Shown here: positions 1 through 8,259 of the stretch, piece after piece | Position numbering within the stretch: position 1 is the first letter of the stretch | How the letters are laid out: every line of letters starts with the position of its first letter | NCBI RefSeq assembly: GCF_016648855.1 | Contig: NZ_JACLQU010000001.1 | Location: 236,737 to 300,736, forward strand | Source: Streptococcus parasanguinis | GTDB lineage: Bacteria; Bacillota; Bacilli; Lactobacillales; Streptococcaceae | DNA: 64,000 nucleotides | Direction: 5' to 3' | Program-made: the position numbers and the translations under genes | Notes under the pieces: generated by a model | The model's database searches: none | The model's input: only the letters and a program-made list of their open reading frames with translations | Told to the model about the DNA's origin: nothing

Positions 1-563
1 ACCAGCATGCTTCCCCATTTTTGAATTAAGTTCAGAGGTAGAATGATGTAAAGGGCATAGGCAAATGCTGACACCACTCCCCAAGCCAAACCTTTGGGAT
101 TGATGGCCAATTGATTGAGTTGACCATGGGTTGCTATTAAGAATGTGCCTCCAATCGCTAGAAGCATCGAAAACACTTCTGCTAGTGTAGGGGCCACCTT
201 ATCAATGATACAGGTATAGGCTAAAATTCCCACTGGACAGAGATACTGTAACACCGTAGCAGTCCCAGCATTGGTTTCAGCAATCGCCTCTAAATAGGTC
301 AACTGAGTCAATAACAATCCTAAAAAGGCAAAAATAAGAAGGGGAAGGTAGGAAGATTTATCTTTGGCAAAGGCCAAAAACTTCTCCTTATCTGCAACGT
401 AGGAAAGAAGAATAAGGACAATTCCAGAAAAAAGCAAACGGAGATTTGTTAACTCAATAGCCGAAAATCCATGAACCATTAAATATTGCCCGCTAACTCC
501 GGATAGTCCCCAAGCGATCCCGGCGATCAAGGTCATGAGTGTTCCTTTCATCGTCTTTGACAT
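1..563 (-). CDS. EamA/DMT-family transporter (3' end outside window)
   Basis: The first about 187 codons read on the minus strand from ATG at 563 and run off the window edge. The translation is a chain of hydrophobic segments opening with MSKTMKGTLMTLIAGIAWG, the glycine/tryptophan-rich first helix typical of EamA (drug/metabolite transporter) proteins, which have ten helices in about 300 residues. Family members export metabolites or amino acids across the cytoplasmic membrane; the substrate cannot be read from sequence. A strong AGGAGGGG ribosome site lies 3 bases before the start. It follows the dehydrogenase gene on the same strand after a terminator, so it is probably its own unit. Confidence 0.8.
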   Translation of the reverse strand, partial: MSKTMKGTLMTLIAGIAWGLSGVSGQYLMVHGFSAIELTNLRLLFSGIVLILLSYVADKEKFLAFAKDKSSYLPLLIFAFLGLLLTQLTYLEAIAETNAGTATVLQYLCPVGILAYTCIIDKVAPTLAEVFSMLLAIGGTFLIATHGQLNQLAINPKGLAWGVVSAFAYALYIILPLNLIQKWGSML

Positions 564-607
564 AGTCCCCTCCTAAATCTGTTCCTTACTTTTATTGTAT
601 CATAAAA

Positions 608-630
608 GGCCGAAACGAAACGTTTCAGCC
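608..630 (-). terminator. Intrinsic terminator of the dehydrogenase gene
   Basis: On the minus strand GGCTGAAAC and GTTTCGGCC pair (one G-U) around a 5-base loop and are followed by TTTTAT. It lies 28 bases past the stop of the gene ending at 658. Confidence 0.8.
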
Positions 631-657
631 TCATATATTTCATATAAATTTATTCGC

Positions 658-1701
658 TTATTCAGGTTGAACCAAAATCTTGATTTGAGATTTATCTTGT
701 GTTAATTCAATAAATCCTTCTTCAACGATATTTTCCAATTTAATTTTCTTGGTAACCAATTTTTCAGCAGAGAAGTAGCCTTGTTCCATCAATTCCAATA
801 CTTTAGGGAAAATATGACGGTAGGCAATAATTCCTTTGAGAGATTTTTCTTGGATAGCGAATTCATTTGGATTGATGCTAGCTTCACGTTCCCAGATAGA
901 TACGACCATACATTCCCCAGCTTTATGAACAGCTGCAAGGGCTTGACCTAAAACAACTGGAACTCCAGTCACTTCATAAGAAACATCTGCTCCACCACCT
1001 GTCAAGCGATGGATGGCTTCGACGATTGTTTCTCCTTCTTCTGGGCGAACAACGATTGCTCCCAATTCTTCCGCTTTCGCTTGGCGTTCAGGAGATAATT
1101 CAACCGCATAGATTTTTGATGCTCCTGCTGCACGAAGGGCTTCAACAATCAAAAGACCGATTGGACCCAAGCCAAAGATAACGGCTGTATCCCCAGTTTT
1201 CAATGCAGATTGACGAACGGCATAAACAGCCACAGCTGCAGGTTCTGTAAGCGCAGCTTGTTCATAGCTCAAGCCATCTGGAATCACATGGACAATGTCA
1301 CCGTCAAGGACACAATATTTGGCAAAACCACCATCTGCAGCAAGGCCGACAAAGTTCAAGTTTGGATCAAGGTTATAGTCACCGATTAGGTTATGTTTTG
1401 CCAAAATTGGTTCAATCGTCACGCGATCCCCAACTTTGACACGAGTCACATCACTTCCGACTTCTACAATTTCACCAGAGAATTCATGTCCCAAAGTAAC
1501 CGGTGCTTTTTGACCAGAATACACATGTTCTTCAGTTGGGATGAAGATCGGTCCATCCAAATATTCATGCAAGTCCGTACCACAGATCCCTGTGAACTTA
1601 ACTGCCACTTTTACTTGATGTGGTTGTACTTCAGGTACTTCCACTTCTTCGATACGAACGTCTTTTGCTGCATGCCAGCGAGCTGCTTTCATAGTAGCCA
1701 T
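658..1701 (-). CDS. Zinc-dependent alcohol dehydrogenase, 2,3-butanediol dehydrogenase-like
   Basis: A 347-residue medium-chain dehydrogenase/reductase. The catalytic zinc site is visible as GICGTDLHEY (Cys near residue 40) and GHEFSGEIVEVGSDV (GHE, residues about 72-86); the Rossmann fold follows as VIFGLGPIGLL near 175. The closest well-known family members are (R,R)-butanediol and sorbitol/threonine-type dehydrogenases, which oxidise secondary alcohols with NAD+. The usual structural-zinc cysteine cluster is not evident, as in butanediol dehydrogenases. The start at 1701 has GGAG 9 bases upstream. A consensus promoter overlapped by a cre site suggests carbon catabolite repression. Substrate assignment is inference from family resemblance. 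Confidence 0.82.
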   Translation of the reverse strand: MATMKAARWHAAKDVRIEEVEVPEVQPHQVKVAVKFTGICGTDLHEYLDGPIFIPTEEHVYSGQKAPVTLGHEFSGEIVEVGSDVTRVKVGDRVTIEPILAKHNLIGDYNLDPNLNFVGLAADGGFAKYCVLDGDIVHVIPDGLSYEQAALTEPAAVAVYAVRQSALKTGDTAVIFGLGPIGLLIVEALRAAGASKIYAVELSPERQAKAEELGAIVVRPEEGETIVEAIHRLTGGGADVSYEVTGVPVVLGQALAAVHKAGECMVVSIWEREASINPNEFAIQEKSLKGIIAYRHIFPKVLELMEQGYFSAEKLVTKKIKLENIVEEGFIELTQDKSQIKILVQPE

Positions 1702-1760
1702 ATGATGATCTCCTTGTTTTCACCTTTTTTGTTTTCTTTTCAGGAAACTTTATATTTAAA

Positions 1761-1789
1761 ATTGTAAACGTTTTCCTTTTGTTTGTCAA
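1761..1789 (-). promoter_or_regulatory. Dehydrogenase promoter overlapped by a cre (CcpA) site
   Basis: On the minus strand TTGACA (1784-1789), a 17-bp spacer and TACAAT (1761-1766). The plus strand reads TGTAAACGTTTTCC at 1763-1776, 13 of 14 against the cre consensus TGWAARCGYTWNCW. The site covers the -10 and the spacer, a position where CcpA would repress. Confidence 0.78.
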
Positions 1790-1810
1790 GGAAAAACTGA
1801 AGATGAAAAA

Positions 1811-1831
1811 GAGCAACCCTTTGACTGCTCC
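1811..1831 (-). terminator. Terminator of the TetR/membrane-protein operon
   Basis: Minus-strand hairpin GGAGCA...TGCTC followed by TTTTTC, 4 bases after the stop at 1835. Confidence 0.7.
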
Positions 1832-1834
1832 TTC

Positions 1835-2218
1835 TTATTTCTTTTTAATTCGTGAAGTCTCTATTCTCCAGCCCACCATCCAACCAAGGACGAGGAGATA
1901 ATTTTCAAGTGCACCGATCCCATTGACCGGCAGATGATTGTGAAAATAACTAAAGAGATGATTGGTACCAATCCCAAGCCCACCGATAATCAAGGCCAAT
2001 AAAACCGTACGAAGATAAAACCAATCGTATTTGAGATTGACAGCAATCAGGATCACAAGAACTGCCACATTCCAAATCCCAATCTCTCGCTGCCAACCGA
2101 CAGAAACACCATATCCCGAATGACTTCCCATATAGGATGGAAAGAAGAGCTGAAAAATAATGGCTCCAGACATGGCGATGATAAGTAAAATAAATAAGAA
2201 TCTTAACAGCCGATTCAT
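1835..2218 (-). CDS. Small four-helix membrane protein of unknown function
   Basis: 127 residues with four hydrophobic stretches (about residues 5-25, 46-62, 68-88 and 104-120) and a basic C-terminus ending RIKKK. I do not recognise the family. Its ATG overlaps the TGA of the upstream TetR gene by four bases, so translation is coupled and the protein is the likely target of that regulator. In such two-gene units the membrane protein is often the effector (efflux or envelope stress), but nothing in this sequence identifies a substrate. Confidence 0.75.
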   Translation of the reverse strand: MNRLLRFLFILLIIAMSGAIIFQLFFPSYMGSHSGYGVSVGWQREIGIWNVAVLVILIAVNLKYDWFYLRTVLLALIIGGLGIGTNHLFSYFHNHLPVNGIGALENYLLVLGWMVGWRIETSRIKKK

Positions 2219-2856
2219 CTTCTTCCTCCTTTAAGAAAAAACTGATTAATCTCTTGACACTTATTTTCTGTTAAAACAGGAACACCGCTACTGTTTAAAT
2301 AAAATGCAATATAGTCTAATTTTTGTGAGAATGATATCATTTCTTCACCTGATATAGTTGGATCAAGCCACACATCAATTAATAGAGATAGTGTTGTAGC
2401 TGTCTCTAAAGGATATTTACAAGAAAACTCGCCCTTCTCATTTCCTTGATGAATGATTATTCCTACATATTTGGAAAGAATATTTACCGTATTTTTTAAA
2501 GAAAACAACAAGCCGAACGGTATCTTTTGTGCCCAGTCTATACCAGTAAGCTGTTTCATATTCTCATTGCCTATTAAATAATCAACTAATTGTAATAAAC
2601 GATCTGTTGATGAAACTCCTTCGTTTTTTGACAATTCTTCTAGAAAAGTTGAGAGGGAGTTCGTTTCTTTCTCCATTAAGAGTTGTAGAATCTCTTCTTT
2701 ACTTTTGAAGTGATGGTAAACAGCCCCTTTTGACAATCCTGTCACTGTTACTAAATCAGCCATCGTTGTTTCTTTATAGCTTTTATTTGAAAATAAGGAC
2801 AAGGCTGCCTGAATAATTTGATCTTTACTTCTTTTTGATTTCATTTCTTGTTTCAA
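2215..2856 (-). CDS. TetR/AcrR-family transcriptional regulator (TTG start)
   Basis: A 213-residue repressor-type protein. The N-terminal TetR helix-turn-helix is clear: IIQAALSLFSNKSYKETT then VTGLSKGAVYHHFKSKEE. The rest is a helical ligand domain without recognisable specificity. The frame is open up to an ATG at 2973, but a consensus promoter lies inside that extension, so the long form is impossible. The only good ribosome site (AAAGGAGG) is 8 bases before a TTG at 2856, 12 bases before an ATG at 2844; I choose TTG. It is cotranscribed with the membrane protein downstream, and an inverted repeat just after its own -10 indicates autorepression. Confidence 0.82.
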   Translation of the reverse strand: MKQEMKSKRSKDQIIQAALSLFSNKSYKETTMADLVTVTGLSKGAVYHHFKSKEEILQLLMEKETNSLSTFLEELSKNEGVSSTDRLLQLVDYLIGNENMKQLTGIDWAQKIPFGLLFSLKNTVNILSKYVGIIIHQGNEKGEFSCKYPLETATTLSLLIDVWLDPTISGEEMISFSQKLDYIAFYLNSSGVPVLTENKCQEINQFFLKGGRR

Positions 2857-2873
2857 GTAACTCTCCTCCTTTA

Positions 2874-2928
2874 AAAAACAGACTATCGGTCTGTTTTTAA
2901 TTTTATTAAATTCAGAAGACTTTGTCAA
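2874..2928 (-). promoter_or_regulatory. TetR promoter and operator
   Basis: On the minus strand TTGACA (2923-2928), 17 bp, TAAAAT (2900-2905). Immediately downstream at 2874-2898 is the inverted repeat AAAACAGAC-cgata-GTCTGTTTT, 9-bp perfect arms with a 5-bp centre, which would cover the transcription start. This is the size and placement of a TetR-family operator. Confidence 0.82.
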
Positions 2929-3030
2929 TGAAATTCCATTTTTCATTCCCTCTGAAAAAGTAAAAACAGACACTAAAAGGTGCCTGTTAGAATGTAAATA
3001 TATACTGAAACTTTCTGCCGTGAGAAAAGT

Positions 3031-3206
3031 GAGAGTGGGACAGAAATCGGTAATTCGTTAGAATTCGATTTCTTCGTCCCACCTCCGCACAGTTAAGTAG
3101 GGCTGTAAAAGCTGATGAAATCAGCGTAGTAAAGCCCACTCAACCACTGCGTCTTGCTCGACAATCCAAAAATAATTGAGAGGCTAGGACTTTTGTCCCA
3201 GCCTCT
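3031..3206 (+). repeat. R1 repeat, copy 1 (three-hairpin intergenic element)
   Basis: About 176 bp, opening GAGAGTGGGACAGAAATC and closing with the hairpin GAGGCTAGGAC-tttt-GTCCCAGCCTC. The middle has the arms CGCACAGTT and CACTGCG around GCTGATgaaATCAGC. Near-identical copies are at 28870, 33709, 38690 and 63928, and a divergent one at 44704. This copy fills most of the 380 bp between the TetR start and the PASTA gene; 2929-3030 holds nothing else I recognise. Confidence 0.9.
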
Positions 3207-3238
3207 TCCAATCATTCCCCTTAAATGTTATTTAATGG

Positions 3239-4630
3239 CTAATCATCATATCCACTTGAAGAATTTCCAGTATCGTTAACTTTTGAATTTGAATCATCAT
3301 AATTATCATTAGGTTCTACTCTATTTCTATTCTGTCCACCTTCATTTGGTTCATAAACGGTCAATACAATTCGTGTGCGGTTAATATCCACCGTACTCGA
3401 AACTTCTGGAGTTTGACTGACAATTTGACCTGCAGAAACGGATACTCCATCAGGAAGATGGTTAGTTTTTCTGATTTTAATATTAGATTCTTTGATTCCA
3501 TATATTTCAATCAAATTACTTCTAGCAAAATCATAGGTTGATCCAACATAGTTTGGCATTTCAATTGAAGTTGTTTCTTTTGCTACTTTTAAAACAATCT
3601 TGGTCTTTGAACTCAAAGAATATTGCTTTCCTGGAGCTGGAGTTTGTTCAAGAACTGTCCCTGCAGCATAATCGAAGGTCTCAACTTCTTCAATCGTGAT
3701 CATTTTGCTTGATACTTTATAAGTATTTTTCAGATCTTCCTCTGCTTTAGCTCGTGTTTCTCCTACATAGTTTGGCATTTCAAAACTATTTGGACCTTTT
3801 GAAACGATCAAATTAATTTTATTTCCTCGTTTTATTTTGCTACCAGTGACTGGATTTGTTTTTATAATATACCCCTCTGCAATCGAATCGCTATATTCCT
3901 CTTGTTCTTTTCCTAATTTTAAATTTTGCTTTTCAATGATTGCATTTGCTTCTGCTACTGTTTTCCCTGAGAGATTAGGAACAACTGTAGTATCTGTGCT
4001 TTTTTCTAGATCCGATTTTCCTTTATTGTCTTTTTTTGAACTTTCCGACTTTCTTGAAATAGATACTGAATCATTTTGTCTTTGATATCGTCCACTTTTT
4101 GGTAAAAAAAGCCATAACATTAGAATTAAAATGACTAATCCAATAACTAGACTTATAATTCTTTTCCTTCGTTGTTTCTTTTTTTCTTCTTCTTGTTTGA
4201 TTAATTCTTCCTGCCTATAGCGTTCAGCTTGTAAAGCTAGTTTTCTCTCTTTTTCAGCTTCCTCAAACTTATACTTCTCGTATTCCCCCTCAACTTCTGA
4301 GAGAAGTATTTGTATTCGATCACGCTCACTATTATCTTTAGCTTGAGCCCATATCTTTTTCAATTCAAATATTTTATCTTTATAAAATTGCTCCTGTTTT
4401 TGTTTGAGTTCTTGCTCTCTCCGTCTCTCCTCAGCAATTGCTTGTTGTTGTAATATTTCATTTTGCTTTTCAGTTTGTCGAACTTGATTCTCTAGAAGTC
4501 TATTTTTTTCTTCTGAAGCTAATCTTTGCTGAATAGAGTGTCTATCTAACAAATCATTGTGTCTCTTTAATTCTTGATTTCGCTCTTGTTCCCTCTGTGC
4601 TGCCTCATAATCTTTTTCCCAGTTACTCAT
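3239..4630 (-). CDS. PASTA-domain membrane protein without kinase domain
   Basis: 463 residues. Residues 1-157 are a long Glu/Gln/Lys/Arg-rich coiled coil (for example NQELKRHNDLL and RREQELKQKQEQF), ending in the basic KKKQRRKR. One transmembrane helix follows at about 158-177, then a Ser/Lys-rich linker and three PASTA repeats at about 215-279, 283-350 and 356-425 (VPNLSGKTVAEA, MPNYVGETRAKA, MPNYVGSTYDFA), and a disordered Asn/Asp tail. This is the topology of PASTA Ser/Thr kinases (cytoplasmic N-terminus, PASTA repeats outside, muropeptide-binding family), but the kinase is replaced by coiled coil. It is AT-richer than its neighbours, suggesting accessory origin. The start has AGGAG 7 bases upstream. 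Role unknown, probably cell-wall sensing or scaffolding. Confidence 0.8.
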   Translation of the reverse strand: MSNWEKDYEAAQREQERNQELKRHNDLLDRHSIQQRLASEEKNRLLENQVRQTEKQNEILQQQAIAEERRREQELKQKQEQFYKDKIFELKKIWAQAKDNSERDRIQILLSEVEGEYEKYKFEEAEKERKLALQAERYRQEELIKQEEEKKKQRRKRIISLVIGLVILILMLWLFLPKSGRYQRQNDSVSISRKSESSKKDNKGKSDLEKSTDTTVVPNLSGKTVAEANAIIEKQNLKLGKEQEEYSDSIAEGYIIKTNPVTGSKIKRGNKINLIVSKGPNSFEMPNYVGETRAKAEEDLKNTYKVSSKMITIEEVETFDYAAGTVLEQTPAPGKQYSLSSKTKIVLKVAKETTSIEMPNYVGSTYDFARSNLIEIYGIKESNIKIRKTNHLPDGVSVSAGQIVSQTPEVSSTVDINRTRIVLTVYEPNEGGQNRNRVEPNDNYDDSNSKVNDTGNSSSGYDD

Positions 4631-4857
4631 TTTTTCTCCTAATTCGCATTGATATTTTCTTGACTCGATAAAGTCATCTACTAATATTTAATCAATTTCT
4701 ATAAAAGCCTAAAAATCCTTCTGTTATTTAAAAACTCATATTTCCATAACACTCACATTTTATAACTAATTAGTGTAATATATCTTTATGCAATATTATA
4801 ACCAATTAAAAAAGTAAATACAAGAACATTAATAAGATATTTTTAAAACAAAAAAAT

Positions 4858-4910
4858 AAACTGCCCCCAAAAGGTAGGCAGTAAAAATCTAACTTTTAGG
4901 GTGCAGTTCT
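4858..4910 (-). terminator. IS3-end-like hairpin acting as gatCAB terminator
   Basis: Downstream of gatB the minus strand reads GAACTGCACCCTAAAAG, pairs with CTTTTGGGGGCAG about 20 bases later, and continues into TTTATTTTTTTG, a good intrinsic terminator. The same sequence (CTGCACCCCAAAAGTTAGAC and its partner) sits at 54284 next to a decayed IS3-family transposase, so this hairpin may derive from insertion-sequence ends. The rest of the 300-bp gap, 4631-4857, is AT-rich with no clear gene or promoter. Confidence 0.65.
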
Positions 4911-4929
4911 CGATTTCTCGATTTCTCTA

Positions 4930-6372
4930 TTACTCTTCCTTCAACTTCGCCAATTCTTGGGCAAGTAACTTGAGGGCTACTTGTGGGTTGGCTTGGCCTT
5001 TGGTTGCTTTCATGAGGAAACCTGTGAAGGCCTTGGCCGCATTCCGTTTTCCTGACTTGAAGTCGGCTACGGCTGCTTCATTGTCTGCGAAGACTTGGTG
5101 GATGATTGGAATCAAGACTTCAGGGTCTGAAATCTGTACCAATCCGGCTTTTTCGACGTATTCACGCGCACCGCCACCGTTTTTCGCCAAATGAACGAAG
5201 ACTTTCTTGGCAATCTTAGAAGAGATGGTTCCATCTTCGATGATGGCAATCATTTCTACTAAGTTTTCTGGTGTTAATTGGATTTCTTCCAGTGTTTTGC
5301 CTTCTGCATTCATGAATTGCGCCACTTCACCTTGGAGCCAGTTAGACACTTGCTTGGCATCTCCACCAAGGGCTACGGCTGCTTCAAAGAAGTCAGAAGT
5401 GACTTTCGTCGCTGTCAATTGGCTGGCATCATAGTCAGACAAGCCAAGCTCTGCCACATAGCGAGCACGGCGGTCTTTTGGAAACTCTGGCAACTCCGTG
5501 CGCATTTCCTCAATCCACTCATCTGAGATTTCAAACAATGGAAGGTCTGGTTCTGGGAAGTAACGGTAATCCGCTGCTCCTTCTTTGACCCGCATAAGAA
5601 TCGTGCTCTTGTTGGCCTCATCATAACGGCGTGTTTCTTGACGAATGACACCACCTGAACGCAAGATTTTCGCTTGGCGCTCCACTTCGTATTCAAGACC
5701 TTTACGGACGTTGGAGAAGGAGTTCAAGTTTTTCAACTCCGTCTTGGTACCAAATTCCTCTTGACCGTATGGACGAAGGGAAATATTGGCATCGACCCGC
5801 ATCGATCCTTCTTCCATCTTGACGTCAGAAATACCTGTGTACTGGATGACTTCTTTGAGGGCTGTCAAATAAGCATAGGCTTCTTCTGGAGAACGCATAT
5901 CTGCTTCAGATACAATCTCGATCAATGGCACCCCTTGACGGTTGAGGTCTACATAAGAGAAGCCATCTGTTCCGTGCGTGTTCTTACCAGCATCTTCTTC
6001 CAAGTGGGCCCGTTCAATCCCGATTTTCTTCGTTGAGCCGTCTTCCAATTGCACTTCAATCCAACCGTTGTAACCGATTGGCTCATCAAATTGTGAGATT
6101 TGGTAGGCTTTTGGATTATCAGGATAGAAATAGTTTTTACGGTCAAAGTGCATGTGCTGGTGGATATCCATATTCAGGGCCAAAGCAGCCTTGATACCAG
6201 CGTCCACAACACCCTTGTTCAAGACAGGAAGCACCCCTGGGAAAGACCAGTCGATCACATTAGTATTGGCATTTTGCTCATTCCCAAAGTGAGCAGAGGT
6301 TGGTGAGAAAATTTTTGAGTTTGTATTCAATTCAACGTGGACTTCAAGTCCGATGACTGTTTCAAAGTTCAT
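4930..6372 (-). CDS. gatB: Asp-tRNA(Asn)/Glu-tRNA(Gln) amidotransferase subunit B
   Basis: 480 residues, full length for GatB. The N-terminus [17 protein letters not shown], the PGVLPVLN segment, the DFNRQGxPLIEI-type motif (here [15 protein letters not shown]) and the C-terminal YqeY-like domain ([15 protein letters not shown] through TKGQANPQ) are all present. GatB carries the kinase/transferase active site that activates misacylated Glu-tRNA(Gln) or Asp-tRNA(Asn) and receives ammonia from GatA through a tunnel. Last gene of gatCAB: its ATG overlaps the gatA stop by one base. Confidence 0.97.
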   Translation of the reverse strand: MNFETVIGLEVHVELNTNSKIFSPTSAHFGNEQNANTNVIDWSFPGVLPVLNKGVVDAGIKAALALNMDIHQHMHFDRKNYFYPDNPKAYQISQFDEPIGYNGWIEVQLEDGSTKKIGIERAHLEEDAGKNTHGTDGFSYVDLNRQGVPLIEIVSEADMRSPEEAYAYLTALKEVIQYTGISDVKMEEGSMRVDANISLRPYGQEEFGTKTELKNLNSFSNVRKGLEYEVERQAKILRSGGVIRQETRRYDEANKSTILMRVKEGAADYRYFPEPDLPLFEISDEWIEEMRTELPEFPKDRRARYVAELGLSDYDASQLTATKVTSDFFEAAVALGGDAKQVSNWLQGEVAQFMNAEGKTLEEIQLTPENLVEMIAIIEDGTISSKIAKKVFVHLAKNGGGAREYVEKAGLVQISDPEVLIPIIHQVFADNEAAVADFKSGKRNAAKAFTGFLMKATKGQANPQVALKLLAQELAKLKEE

Positions 6373-7838
6373 TAATTGTCACCTCCGAAAATAAGGGGTT
6401 GTTGCTTGTGGTAGTCCGTCGTTGCTTCAAAGGCAGCTGCAGCTTGGTAGATAGTTTCTTCAGAATACTTCGGACCAATCAACTGCAAACCAACTGGAAG
6501 ACCTTGCGCGAAACCTGCAGGAATCGAAATCCCTGGAAGACCTGCCAAATTGACCGGAATGGTCAAAAGGTCAGCCAAGTACATGGCAACCGGATCATGG
6601 TTGAGCGAATCCAAATCAAAGGCCACGCTTGGAGCTGTTGGACCAAGGATAAGGTCGTAATCCGCAAAGACTTTTTCGAAGTCTTGGATAATGAGGGTAC
6701 GAACTTGACCAGCTTTCTTGTAGTAAGCATCGTAGTAACCAGATGACAAACTAAAGGTACCTAGCATGATCCGACGTTTAACCTCATCACCAAAGCCTTG
6801 GCTACGAGTGTTCACATAGATGTCATCCAAGTTCTTGGCATCTTCCGCACGGAAACCATAGCGAATCCCATCGAAACGTTGCAAGTTTGAAGATGCTTCA
6901 GATGAAGCGATGATGTAGTAAACGGCAACCCCGTATTTAGAGTGTGGAAGGCTAACTTCTTCGACAGTTGCTCCCAATTTTTCAAAGTGTTTCGCCGCAT
7001 TAAGGATGGTTTCTTTGACTTCTGGGTCAATACCTTCCCCGAGGTATTCCTTAGGAAGGGCAATCTTCATACCTTTAATGTCTTGACCAATCTTAGAAGT
7101 AAAGTCTGCTACACGAACAGGTGCAGATGTTGAATCCTTGGCATCTTCACTGGCAATGACATTGAGCAAGAGCGCATTTTCCTTAACCGTTGGTGCAAAC
7201 GGCCCAATTTGGTCGAGTGAGCTACCAAAAGCAATGAGACCAAAACGGGAAACTGTTCCATAAGTTGGTTTGAGACCAACAATCCCATTAAAAGCAGCCG
7301 GTTGACGGATAGAACCACCTGTATCTGAACCAAGGGACAAACGGACTTGACCTGAAGCGACAGAAGCTGCTGAACCACTAGAAGATCCACCAGGCACCTT
7401 GCTGTGGTCCCATGCATTCTTGGTTGGTCCATAGTAAGAAGTTTCACCAGATCCACCCATGGCAAATTCATCCATGTTGGTCTTTCCGATGACAATCATA
7501 TCTTTGGCTTTGGCATTGGCAACTGCTGTCGCATCAAAGATTGGCTCGTAGTTATAGAGCATTTTTGAAGCCGCAGTTGTCAAGATACCATCTGTTGAGA
7601 TATTGTCTTTGACAGCGAGTGGAATCCCTGACAGGAGGTTGTCTGCATCGATTCCTTTTTCATCAATGGCCTTGGCTTGTGCAAGAGCTGCTTCTTCGGC
7701 CACCGTTACAAAGGCATTGATCGCTTCTTCACGCGCCTTGATATCTTCAAGCGTAGCTTGTGTCAATTCGGTTGCCGAAATTTCCTTAGAGACAAGGAGG
7801 TCGTGCAACTCTTCAATGGTTTTATGGTTGAATGACAT
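6372..7838 (-). CDS. gatA: Asp-tRNA(Asn)/Glu-tRNA(Gln) amidotransferase subunit A
   Basis: 488 residues of the amidase-signature family. The Ser-cisSer-Lys triad is visible: Lys in [10 protein letters not shown] (about residue 76), and the two serines in [14 protein letters not shown] and [14 protein letters not shown]. GatA hydrolyses glutamine and channels ammonia to GatB. The middle gene of the operon, with a one-base TAATG overlap with gatC upstream and gatB downstream, giving tight coupling and balanced subunits. Confidence 0.97.
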   Translation of the reverse strand: MSFNHKTIEELHDLLVSKEISATELTQATLEDIKAREEAINAFVTVAEEAALAQAKAIDEKGIDADNLLSGIPLAVKDNISTDGILTTAASKMLYNYEPIFDATAVANAKAKDMIVIGKTNMDEFAMGGSGETSYYGPTKNAWDHSKVPGGSSSGSAASVASGQVRLSLGSDTGGSIRQPAAFNGIVGLKPTYGTVSRFGLIAFGSSLDQIGPFAPTVKENALLLNVIASEDAKDSTSAPVRVADFTSKIGQDIKGMKIALPKEYLGEGIDPEVKETILNAAKHFEKLGATVEEVSLPHSKYGVAVYYIIASSEASSNLQRFDGIRYGFRAEDAKNLDDIYVNTRSQGFGDEVKRRIMLGTFSLSSGYYDAYYKKAGQVRTLIIQDFEKVFADYDLILGPTAPSVAFDLDSLNHDPVAMYLADLLTIPVNLAGLPGISIPAGFAQGLPVGLQLIGPKYSEETIYQAAAAFEATTDYHKQQPLIFGGDN

Positions 7839-8140
7839 TAGGCATCTCCTCCATCTTCTAGGATAGCTGGTACCTTGATGTAGTAGTTATCTTTTTCAGG
7901 TACATTTTTAAACAAGCGATCTCGGTCAGTCCCTTTTTCAGCAACATCCGGACGCAATACAGTCTTACGATCCGCCATGGTCGTTGTTGGAGCAACGCCT
8001 GTTGTGTCCACTTCTTCCAACAATTCCACCATGTCGACAATCTTCGACAAAGTTGTTGCAAACTCAGCTGTCTCTTCTGGAGAGAATTTCAATTTTGAAA
8101 GATTGGCAACGTGGGTTACCTCTTCTTGCGTAATTTTCAT
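7838..8140 (-). CDS. gatC: Asp-tRNA(Asn)/Glu-tRNA(Gln) amidotransferase subunit C
   Basis: 100 residues starting [19 protein letters not shown], with the conserved LNxLRxDxV-type region represented by [13 protein letters not shown]. GatC is the small belt that clamps GatA to GatB. The frame extends 11 codons further upstream to 8173, but AAAGGAAG lies 6 bases before the ATG at 8140, so I use the shorter start. First gene of gatCAB. Confidence 0.95.
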   Translation of the reverse strand: MKITQEEVTHVANLSKLKFSPEETAEFATTLSKIVDMVELLEEVDTTGVAPTTTMADRKTVLRPDVAEKGTDRDRLFKNVPEKDNYYIKVPAILEDGGDA

Positions 8141-8216
8141 CTTGCTTCCTTTCGTGAAATGATGATTTTTCAATACCCTCTATTTTACCATAATTTAGCT
8201 CAATTTGCTTGCCTTA

Positions 8217-8252
8217 GAAAAAATCTGTAGGACTTTTTTGTCGCTACAGATT
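8217..8252 (-). terminator. Terminator of the glycosyltransferase operon
   Basis: Minus-strand hairpin ATCTGTAG...CTACAGAT (8-bp perfect stem) followed by TTTTTTC, just after the stop at 8260. Confidence 0.85.
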
Positions 8253-8259
8253 CTTCATT

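Noticed and set aside
1393..1767. Antisense frame over the dehydrogenase and similar long antisense frames over gatB, uvrA and kimA
   Set aside because: They have no ribosome sites or recognisable domains and mirror the codon bias of real genes on the opposite strand.
2857..2973. N-terminal extension of the TetR protein
   Set aside because: It contains the promoter and operator of the gene; translation must start downstream.
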